Positions 8,777 to 15,110 of a DNA stretch of 34,420 nucleotides are shown in pieces. Under the pieces are notes generated by a model. That model worked only from the letters and a program-made list of their open reading frames with translations, was not told the origin of the DNA and did no database searches. The stretch is from positions 1 to 34,420 of the forward strand of contig CAKJZE010000017.1 of assembly GCA_918285425.1 (NCBI GenBank). The letters run 5' to 3'. This stretch comes from Clostridiales bacterium. GTDB taxonomy: Bacteria; Bacillota; Clostridia; Christensenellales; UBA1242. A program made the position numbers and the translations under genes. How positions within the stretch are numbered: the first letter of the stretch is position 1; each line of letters opens with the position of its first letter.

Positions 8777-10612
8777 TTATTCCAACACAGCCTTAATTCG
8801 GCGCACACCTGCACTTGAAGCTTCTTCCTTTTTAATAATGAAATGTCCAAGCACACCCGTATGCTCAACATGTGGTCCCGTGCAAATTTCTTTTGACGCA
8901 TTACCGATTGTATAAACTGAAACAATATCAGGGTATTTTTCAATAAACTGATGTTCTGCACCAGCTTTTACTGCATCTTCTTTCTTCATCTCTTCCCTTG
9001 TGACAGTTATGTCATCTTTGATCCAACCATTGACAAAATCTTCTGCCTGTTTAATTTCATCTTCAGAAAGTTTATGATCACAAGCAAAGTCAAAGCGAAG
9101 TCGCTCTGCTGTGATGTTGCTTCCCATCTGATGGCTTGTTTCCCCAACAACTCTTTTAAGTGCAGCATTTAAAAGGTGAGTTGCAGTGTGATATTTTGTT
9201 TCCATCTCACCACTGCCAGCAAGTCCACTTTTTGCAACTTGACTGTTTGCCCTTGCAAGCTCTTGGTGAGCTTTAAATGCTTCTTCATAGCCAGCCATAT
9301 CAACTTTAAGATCTTTTTCCGCAGCCATTTCAACAGTCATTTCAATTGGAAATCCATACGTCTCATAAAGCCTGAAAGCAGCTTTTCCGCTGATGACTTT
9401 ATCAGCCTCTGTTGGAACATAGTTTGGATTGTTTTTTGTCATAAACTCAACTTTCTTTTGCATATTTATTATAGTTTTATCAAACTCTTTCTCTCCTGTT
9501 TCAAGAGTCTTATTAAACTTGTCAATTTCTGCCTTTATGCTTGAAAGTATGTATTCTTTTTTCTCCACAAGAAGTGGGTAAGCCTCATTATAAACTTCAT
9601 CAATATAAATTCTTGCGACTTCAATCAAGCCCTCTGTGTTAAGTCCAATTTTCTTTGCATGACGAATTGCACGACGAAGAAGTCTTCTTAAAATATAACC
9701 AGCCCCAACATTGCTTGGAAGTATGCCATTTTTATCTCCAATAAGCATAACACCTGTGCGCATATGGTCAGAAATGATACGCATTGACTTTGTCTGGTCA
9801 GCATTTGCATCATACACGATACCGGTATTTTTTTCAATAGAAGATATAACACCAGCAAACAGATCAGTTTTATAGCAGTCTGTAAGTCCATTTAAAAACA
9901 TCAAAAGCCTTTCAAGACCAAAACCGGTGTCTACATTTTTGTTTTTAAGTGGAACATACCCATTTTCAGTTTTTTCGTACTGCATATAAACATCGTTTCC
10001 AATTTCAACATATCTTCCGCAACCACAAGCCGGGCCACAATCCTTGCCACATGCATTGTCGTGGCGTGGATAAAACCACTCATTATCAGGGCCACATGGG
10101 GTTCCAACTGTACCCTCAAGCTCCCACCAGTTATCTTCTTTTGGAAGATAGAAAATTCTGTCTTTTGTTATGCCAAGATTTTGAAGATATGATGCAGTTT
10201 CCTCATCACGAGGGGCACTTTCATTGCCCTCAAAAACAGTAGCACAAATTTTATTTCCATCAAAACCAAGAACTTTTGTTAAAAACTCAAAAGTCCAAGC
10301 AGTTTTTTCTTTTTTGAAATAGTCGCCTAAACTCCAGTTGCCCATCATCTCGAAAAATGTAAGATGTGAAATATCGCCAATGCTTTCAATATCATTTGTC
10401 CTGACACATCCTTGAACATTACAAAGTCTTGTCTTGCCGCTTGGATGTTTTGCACCAAGAAGATAAGGCATAAGTGGTTGCATACCTGCAACATTGAACA
10501 TAACACCAGTTGTTCCATCACCAACAAGAGATGCAGCACCAATGTCAACATGTCCCCTGTCTTTATAAAAATTTAGCCATTTATCACGTAATTCTTTACT
10601 TGTTATTTTCAT
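8777..10612 (-). CDS. alaS: Alanyl-tRNA synthetase, short form without C-Ala domain
   Basis: Charges tRNA-Ala with alanine. The class II core is clear: FNVAGMQPLMPYLLGAKHPS, FFEMMGNWSLGDYFKKE, GTPCGPDNEWF and the motif-3 region GAGYILRRLLRRAIRH. The editing domain keeps its metal ligands HTATH (475-479) and C577/H581 in ICTGPHVEH. The protein ends at 611 aa just after the editing domain, whereas most bacterial AlaRS are about 870 aa with an oligomerising C-Ala domain. LCNVQGCVRTNDIESIG and CTGPHVEHTG differ from the common bacterial forms and recall the short AlaRS of Patescibacteria. The gene follows dnaB by 30 bp, probably in one operon. The ribosome-binding site is weak. Confidence 0.95.
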   Translation of the reverse strand: MKITSKELRDKWLNFYKDRGHVDIGAASLVGDGTTGVMFNVAGMQPLMPYLLGAKHPSGKTRLCNVQGCVRTNDIESIGDISHLTFFEMMGNWSLGDYFKKEKTAWTFEFLTKVLGFDGNKICATVFEGNESAPRDEETASYLQNLGITKDRIFYLPKEDNWWELEGTVGTPCGPDNEWFYPRHDNACGKDCGPACGCGRYVEIGNDVYMQYEKTENGYVPLKNKNVDTGFGLERLLMFLNGLTDCYKTDLFAGVISSIEKNTGIVYDANADQTKSMRIISDHMRTGVMLIGDKNGILPSNVGAGYILRRLLRRAIRHAKKIGLNTEGLIEVARIYIDEVYNEAYPLLVEKKEYILSSIKAEIDKFNKTLETGEKEFDKTIINMQKKVEFMTKNNPNYVPTEADKVISGKAAFRLYETYGFPIEMTVEMAAEKDLKVDMAGYEEAFKAHQELARANSQVAKSGLAGSGEMETKYHTATHLLNAALKRVVGETSHQMGSNITAERLRFDFACDHKLSEDEIKQAEDFVNGWIKDDITVTREEMKKEDAVKAGAEHQFIEKYPDIVSVYTIGNASKEICTGPHVEHTGVLGHFIIKKEEASSAGVRRIKAVLE

Positions 10613-10642
10613 AATCTATTTCATTTTCCCTTTATAAAGTTA

Positions 10643-12124
10643 TCAATTAAAAATGTCATCAGCACCAGCAAAGTCAACTTCAGTCACTTCGTCTTGTGGC
10701 GGAGGGGTCAAGCCCTCTATGTTTTGTTCCATGCTCTTTTGGTTGGCGTCTGCCGCAAGATTTGTGAAACTTACTCTGCTTCCAACCCATGCAAGTGGAA
10801 TTGTACCAAGCTCACCATTTCTGTGTTTTGCAACAATAAGTTGAACTTGATAGTTTCTTGGAGCTTCCTGACCTTTTGCAAGAGCAGTTGCTGGGTTTTG
10901 GTCATCTGGACGATGCAGAAACATTACAATGTCGGCATCTTGCTCGATCGCACCAGAGTCACGAAGATCTGAAAGACCTGGAACGCTGTTTGGACGTTTT
11001 TCAACCGCACGTGAAAGTTGTGAAAGAAGAATAACTGGCACGTTGATTTCCTTGGCCAAAATTTTCATTCTTCTTGAAATTTCACGGATTTTATCCTGTT
11101 GACTGTCACTTTTAACATCACTTTCCATAAGCTGCAAATAGTCAATCATGATCAAGTCAAGTCCACGTTCACGTTTAAGTTTTCTGCACTTTGACATAAT
11201 CTGCGATGGAGTGTTAAGCGCATTGTCATCAACATATATTTTGCTATTTGAAAGTTTTTTATGAGCTTTCCAAAGTTTTGTCCAATCCTGATCTTCAAGT
11301 TCACCATGAAGAGCTTTTGTCATATCAACATTTGCAACAGAGCAAAGCATACGTTGTGCAAGTTGTTCCTTACTCATCTCAAGACTGAATACTGCACATC
11401 TTGCCGCGCCCTCAAGCGCTGCATTTGACACTATATTCATGGCAAAAGATGTTTTTCCAACCGATGGACGTGCTGCCAAGATGATAAGGTCACTTTTTTG
11501 AAGGCCATTGGTCATACGGTCAAGCTGATAGAACCCTGTTGGAACACCTCTTACCTTTCCACCACCTTTGTTGATATCGTCAAAAGTTTCCATGACGTCA
11601 GACAAACTGTCTGCAAGCTTTTCAAGTGCAGAGACCTGCCCTTTTTCGCTTATTTCAAAAATTGATTTCTCGGCAAAGCCAAGTGTATCTTCATTATCAC
11701 CTGAATAAGCTTTATTTATAATTTGATTTGATGCAACAATAACCTCACGAAGCGTGCTGTTTTTCTTCACTATGTCCACATAGCTTGCATAATGTGCAGC
11801 ACTTGGAAGCGTGTTTGTAAGACTTGTAAGATAGGAAATACCACCAATACTTGCAATCTGGTCATGACTTTGCAAATAGTCAGCCAAAGTAACAAAATCC
11901 ACAGTTTTATTTGCCATGTAAAGATCTTGCACAGCTTTAAAAATAATTTTATGAGATTCAGAATAAAAGTCATCTTCTTTAAGACGAGCAACAATATTAA
12001 GCAAGGCATCTCCATCAATCATAGCACAGCAAAGTACAGACTGTTCGGCTTCCAAACTGTTTGGCATATTCTTTGGAAGAGACACTTTATCTTCTTGTTT
12101 TTTTCTTTTTTTATCTTCAGCCAT
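10643..12124 (-). CDS. dnaB: Replicative DNA helicase DnaB
   Basis: Hexameric 5'-3' helicase that unwinds DNA ahead of the replication fork. The N-terminal domain starts at PNSLEAEQSVLCCAMID. The RecA-like domain has Walker A ARPSVGKTSFA (around residue 220), FSLEMSKEQLAQRML, Walker B LIMIDYLQLM and the arginine-finger-region motif SDLRDSGAIEQDADIVMFLHR. I chose the ATG at 12122-12124 over an in-frame GTG two codons upstream, because AAGGGG is 8 nt from this ATG but only 2 nt from the GTG. That gives 493 aa with a Lys-rich N-terminus. It is the first gene of the dnaB-alaS operon. Confidence 0.96.
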   Translation of the reverse strand: MAEDKKRKKQEDKVSLPKNMPNSLEAEQSVLCCAMIDGDALLNIVARLKEDDFYSESHKIIFKAVQDLYMANKTVDFVTLADYLQSHDQIASIGGISYLTSLTNTLPSAAHYASYVDIVKKNSTLREVIVASNQIINKAYSGDNEDTLGFAEKSIFEISEKGQVSALEKLADSLSDVMETFDDINKGGGKVRGVPTGFYQLDRMTNGLQKSDLIILAARPSVGKTSFAMNIVSNAALEGAARCAVFSLEMSKEQLAQRMLCSVANVDMTKALHGELEDQDWTKLWKAHKKLSNSKIYVDDNALNTPSQIMSKCRKLKRERGLDLIMIDYLQLMESDVKSDSQQDKIREISRRMKILAKEINVPVILLSQLSRAVEKRPNSVPGLSDLRDSGAIEQDADIVMFLHRPDDQNPATALAKGQEAPRNYQVQLIVAKHRNGELGTIPLAWVGSRVSFTNLAADANQKSMEQNIEGLTPPPQDEVTEVDFAGADDIFN

Positions 12125-12154
12125 GGGCACTTCCCCTTATACTTTAATATTTAT

Positions 12155-12183
12155 AATATAAACTTAAAAAGAAATATTGTCAA
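12155..12183 (-). promoter_or_regulatory. Promoter of dnaB-alaS
   Basis: TTGACA (12178-12183), 17-nt spacer, TATATT (12155-12160), about 30 nt before the dnaB start. Confidence 0.75.
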
Positions 12184-12260
12184 GATTTTATTGGAAATGT
12201 GGAAACATAAATTTTATTTGACTTTAGTACTCATATGTGATAACCTATATTTAGAGGTAT

Positions 12261-13403
12261 ATGAAATTTAAAATGAATAACACTTTAGATGAAAATATAA
12301 ATCAATATTGTATTAAATACAAAATTGTGCCACCTCAAAAATTTGTAAAAGGAATAATAAATCCTGGAGTAAAAACTCCTCAAAGCATAACAGATAAAGT
12401 TGTTCGCAAAATAGAAATCGAGGAGGCAAAAGATTTTAAACTACACAACATTTCTGATATAGTACGTGGAACAATAATAATTGAAGATTATTCAATTGTT
12501 CCTAGTTTAATATGGAAGTTGAAAGAAAATATACCAAATCTTTATGGTTACATATCCTCATGGACAAACGGCTATAAGGGAATTCATTTAAATTTTTCCA
12601 TTGATGAAACTAATGCCGAAATACAAATACATACACCAGAATCATTTGCTGTGAATAAAGCAACTTCTGAAGTTTATGCAAAATGGAGAAATTACAATCC
12701 AAGAAGAGAAATAGAAAATTTATTAGAACTCAAAGCTGTTGACAGTCCAATGTTTAAGGAAAAGAGAAATCAGTTCTTTGAATTGAGATCAGAATACAAT
12801 AAAGAAAACCAAGATGCAAGATTTCTATATGATAAATTATGGAGAACTGTAAACTTAAATAAACATGAAAATCTAATAAATGCTGTTTTATTTAAAATTA
12901 ACAAAATAAAATCACCTGACACAGACATCAATAAAAAACTTCACGAATCTCTATATGCAAATTTAATTGATATCAATACAGGATTAGTTGATAAAAATGA
13001 GACATATAAAAATGCAATTAATATAAGTTTAAATAATAAAGATAACCAGAACGTTTTTGTTAAAAAATTAACAAATATTTATGAAAACACTTTATCTAAT
13101 TTAAATACACAATACATACAAAATGAAACAGATGAAAACATCATAAAAACTATAAACCAGTGGGAAACATTTTTAAATGAAGAATTAAACAAATTAAAAA
13201 TGAATCTGAATTGTCAACAAGATTACTGCTCGTTTATATATTTGAAGAAATTTAACTTTATTTCAAATGCACTTAATTTGCAAAACGGACAATATATACT
13301 TACAATTGATCAAAAATCATTAAAGAATAATGTAATGGAGTGTGCAAAAGAGATACAAAAAAGACAAAATATTCTTACAAATTCTATTGAAAAAGTTAAT
13401 TAA
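12261..13403 (+). CDS. RelA/SpoT synthetase-like domain protein, putative toxSAS toxin
   Basis: 380 aa. Residues 36-130 follow the nucleotide pyrophosphokinase fold of RelA/SpoT proteins in order: VKTPQSITDKVVRK (compare the KSPESI.EKL.RK of small alarmone synthetases), DIVRGTIII (66-74, the DIAGIRI strand), GYKGIHLNF (104-112, compare GYRSLH) and EIQIHTP (120-126, compare EIQIRT). About 240 residues after it are helical, charged and unrecognised. Family members make (p)ppGpp or (pp)pApp, or pyrophosphorylate tRNA 3' ends; which one applies is unknown. A small HD hydrolase follows at 13657, the partner type seen in FaRel/ATfaRel toxin-antitoxin pairs. The gene is very AT-rich with many ATA codons. 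The start is uncertain: ATG 12261 or 12273; AGAGG is 3 nt from the first. Confidence 0.68.
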   Translation: MKFKMNNTLDENINQYCIKYKIVPPQKFVKGIINPGVKTPQSITDKVVRKIEIEEAKDFKLHNISDIVRGTIIIEDYSIVPSLIWKLKENIPNLYGYISSWTNGYKGIHLNFSIDETNAEIQIHTPESFAVNKATSEVYAKWRNYNPRREIENLLELKAVDSPMFKEKRNQFFELRSEYNKENQDARFLYDKLWRTVNLNKHENLINAVLFKINKIKSPDTDINKKLHESLYANLIDINTGLVDKNETYKNAINISLNNKDNQNVFVKKLTNIYENTLSNLNTQYIQNETDENIIKTINQWETFLNEELNKLKMNLNCQQDYCSFIYLKKFNFISNALNLQNGQYILTIDQKSLKNNVMECAKEIQKRQNILTNSIEKVN

Positions 13404-13621
13404 ATATTCAATATTTTGTCTATTAGTTGTTTCAATGCTTGTATATCTGTTTTATAACTTGCTTCTATTTCAGAAATTTCAATTCCTATGTTATCTTGTA
13501 AAAAATTAAGACTGAATGGTAAAACTTTCCATTTGTGATTAACAGAATCAAAAACAAAATCTAAAGAACATACATCATCATATGCATAAATATTATTATT
13601 AATATCAACATAAAATTTCAT
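13400..13621 (-). CDS. Small antisense ORF between synthetase and hydrolase genes
   Basis: 73 aa beginning MKFYVDINNNIYAYDD, with an acidic, plausible globular composition and no recognised family. Its stop overlaps the stop of the convergent synthetase-like gene by 4 bp. There is no Shine-Dalgarno. Upstream TTGACA (13651-13656) and TATCAT (13628-13633) at a 17-nt spacing put the start point at about the ATG, which would make a leaderless mRNA. It may be a third component of the cassette or a chance ORF. Confidence 0.45.
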   Translation of the reverse strand: MKFYVDINNNIYAYDDVCSLDFVFDSVNHKWKVLPFSLNFLQDNIGIEISEIEASYKTDIQALKQLIDKILNI

Positions 13622-13656
13622 AATTAAATGATATTATAATTGGAGGAATATGTCAA

Positions 13657-14193
13657 ATGAATAATTATTGGAATGGCGATTTATTTTATAAAACTATAGA
13701 ATTCGCACAAAAAAAACATGAAGGCCAAAAAATAATGCTTTCACAAATGCCTTATATTGGCCATGTATTTGAAGTATTTGGTGAATGCGTAAGCGGATGT
13801 TTAGAAGATAATGCTAATATAAATTGGGATTATCTTATGCAGGTTGCATTATTACATGATACGCTTGAGGATACAAATTGCACATATAATGAATTATGTA
13901 TTACATTCAACAAGGAAATAGCAGATGGCGTTTCTGCGCTCACAAAAAATACAGATTTGCCTTACAATTTAAGAATACAAGATTCTTTAAGAAGGATAAA
14001 ATTGTGTAAACCAGAAATTGCTTTGATTAAATTAGCTGATAGAATTGTTAATTTGCAAGAAAAACCTATACAATGGGACAATAACAAACTTATAAATTAT
14101 AAACAAGATGCAGAATTAATATTGGAAGAGATAGGATATGTATCTAAAACGTTGTCTTATAGGTTACAACAAAAAATAGAAAATTACTTATGA
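13657..14193 (+). CDS. Small HD-domain alarmone hydrolase (SAH-like), putative antitoxin
   Basis: 178 aa covering essentially only the RelA/SpoT-type HD hydrolase domain. Metal- and substrate-binding motifs are intact and in order: HEGQ (21-24), MPYIGH (31-36), ALLHDTLEDT (64-73, with the HD pair H67-D68 and E71-D72), SALTK (93-97) and KLADRIVNL (125-133, D128). Such Mn-dependent enzymes remove the 3'-pyrophosphate from (p)ppGpp or (pp)pApp, and some SAHs reverse tRNA 3'-pyrophosphorylation by toxSAS toxins. There is no synthetase or regulatory domain, so it is a stand-alone SAH. GGAGG stands 10 nt before the ATG. It lies 253 bp downstream of the synthetase-like gene on the same strand, so an antitoxin role is a reasonable inference. 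Confidence 0.82.
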   Translation: MNNYWNGDLFYKTIEFAQKKHEGQKIMLSQMPYIGHVFEVFGECVSGCLEDNANINWDYLMQVALLHDTLEDTNCTYNELCITFNKEIADGVSALTKNTDLPYNLRIQDSLRRIKLCKPEIALIKLADRIVNLQEKPIQWDNNKLINYKQDAELILEEIGYVSKTLSYRLQQKIENYL

Positions 14194-14241
14194 TATTCCA
14201 TTAATAATTTTAAATATTAATAATTGAATTTGTTTAAAATA

Positions 14242-14292
14242 AGAAATTTTTCACGCAAAATTTACTTTTGTAAATAAGCATGTGAGATTTTG
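14242..14292. repeat. Diverged palindromic repeat, copy 1
   Basis: Arms near AAATTTTTCACGC and GTGAGATTTT enclose TTTAC and GTAAA. It matches copy 2 at 14570-14621 in layout and in the core CACGC...TTTACTTT.GTAAAT...TGTG. Confidence 0.5.
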
Positions 14293-14457
14293 ATAAATTG
14301 TTTTAATTCAAGAAATTTAGGGCAAAATTTAAATATAATTGATACTATAAAATAATAACTTTTTTACAGGTCAGAGTTTACATATATGACTATGTAAAAT
14401 TTATATCTTCAAACATTAATTTAGGGCGAAATTTATTTTGATAACAAGGCAACAAAA

Positions 14458-14537
14458 AATCGCGACCCATTCGACTTCGTGCTTTGCACTCCGCTCAGGG
14501 CAGGCTCCACAAGCACTATATTCACATAACGCGATTT
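14458..14537. repeat. GC-richer segment bracketed by AAATCGCG/CGCGATTT
   Basis: The 8-bp inverted termini enclose about 64 bp including ATTCGACTTCG and CTCAGGGCAGGC, similar to small interspersed repeats common in Clostridia-type genomes. It stands out from its AT-rich surroundings. Confidence 0.45.
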
Positions 14538-14569
14538 CAGGGCGGAGTTTGCGTATATAAAAAAGAAAC

Positions 14570-14621
14570 AAAAAAGTTCCACGCTTGAGTTTACTTTCGT
14601 AAATGAATGTGTGGAACTTTT
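14570..14621. repeat. Palindromic repeat, copy 2
   Basis: AAAAGTTCCACGC pairs with GTGTGGAACTTTT (one G-T pair), with an inner GTTTAC/GTAAAT stem. A-rich and T-rich flanks on both sides mean it could terminate transcription in either direction. Confidence 0.55.
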
Positions 14622-14660
14622 GTAGTTTCTGCATTTAGATGCGTGAAATCCGCCCTGAAA

Positions 14661-14951
14661 TTAGCTGTGCATCCACTTAACCAAAGGCTCCCTTATTGCA
14701 TAAAGCACAGCCAAAAGAATTAAAACAGTAACCGCACCAATAACACCATTAACAAGCACCTTTTGCAACTTTGCCCTTTCCTCTTTTCCTTCAGCTTTTG
14801 CGAATTTAACACCAACTATAACGCCATAAAGAATACCAAGTGTCAAAACAACCCCGATAGCATAAGGTCCAATAAGCGTGATGGCTTTATAAAGTGGATC
14901 AACTGCATTTTCTCCAGTGCCAAGCAGATTAAAGAAGTTTGTAAATCCCAT
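14661..14951 (-). CDS. Two-helix VirB2/TrbC-like pilin-type membrane protein
   Basis: 96 aa with two hydrophobic segments (residues about 26-47, PYAIGVVLTLGILYGVIVGV, and 70-86, GVIGAVTVLILLAVLYA) joined by a short, highly charged loop (KFAKAEGKEERAKLQK). This is the shape of VirB2/TrbC-type pilin subunits of type IV secretion systems. The sequence itself is too short and simple to assign with certainty. It is divergently transcribed from a VirD4-type coupling ATPase with back-to-back promoters, which supports the reading. AGAGG lies about 8 nt before the ATG. It could instead be an unrelated small membrane protein. Confidence 0.6.
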   Translation of the reverse strand: MGFTNFFNLLGTGENAVDPLYKAITLIGPYAIGVVLTLGILYGVIVGVKFAKAEGKEERAKLQKVLVNGVIGAVTVLILLAVLYAIREPLVKWMHS

Positions 14952-14983
14952 ATTTTGTTACCTCTTTCATATTTGTTAACTTT

Positions 14984-15012
14984 ATCTTATCATTTTTAAG
15001 CACGTATGGCAA
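14984..15012 (-). promoter_or_regulatory. Promoter of the pilin-like gene
   Basis: TTGCCA (15007-15012), 17-nt spacer, TAAGAT (14984-14989) with an extended TGA just before it. It stands back to back with the coupling-protein promoter, whose -35 box begins 40 bp away. Confidence 0.65.
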
Positions 15013-15051
15013 CTAAAATTTAAAAAAAGATGAAAACCATGCCAATTTTAT

Positions 15052-15080
15052 TTGATTTATATTTTTATTATGTGTATAAT
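15052..15080 (+). promoter_or_regulatory. Promoter of the VirD4-like gene
   Basis: TTGATT (15052-15057), 17-nt spacer, TATAAT (15075-15080). It lies downstream of an upstream in-frame ATG at 15030, which rules that codon out as the start. Confidence 0.7.
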
Positions 15081-15110
15081 ATCCTTAATCTTATTGAAGG
15101 GGTGCGATCT

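Larger units (their letters stand above)
14194..14660. repeat. Repeat-rich 467-bp spacer
   Basis: No gene is supported here. The spacer holds four copies of a short motif close to ATTTCAGGGCGGAATTT (14311-14330, 14417-14435, 14531-14553, and inverted at 14643-14662), two diverged copies of an inverted repeat of about 50 bp (14242-14292 and 14570-14621), and a GC-richer segment (14458-14537) bracketed by AAATCGCG and CGCGATTT. The copies differ in sequence but keep their order and pairing, as expected of old small palindromic elements or a decayed non-autonomous mobile element. Confidence 0.6.

Noticed and set aside
14416-14634. 72-aa minus-strand ORF containing SACGACPERSAKHEVEWVA
   Set aside because: It reads through the repeat segments and palindrome, and this peptide pattern is what interspersed repeats give when translated. 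No ribosome-binding site.
13400-14660. CRISPR-like repeats in the AT-rich island
   Set aside because: Repeats are few, diverged and palindromic, with irregular spacing and no cas genes.
15030-15110. In-frame upstream start for the VirD4-like gene
   Set aside because: The codon lies upstream of the promoter at 15052-15080. ATG 15111 has a good ribosome-binding site.
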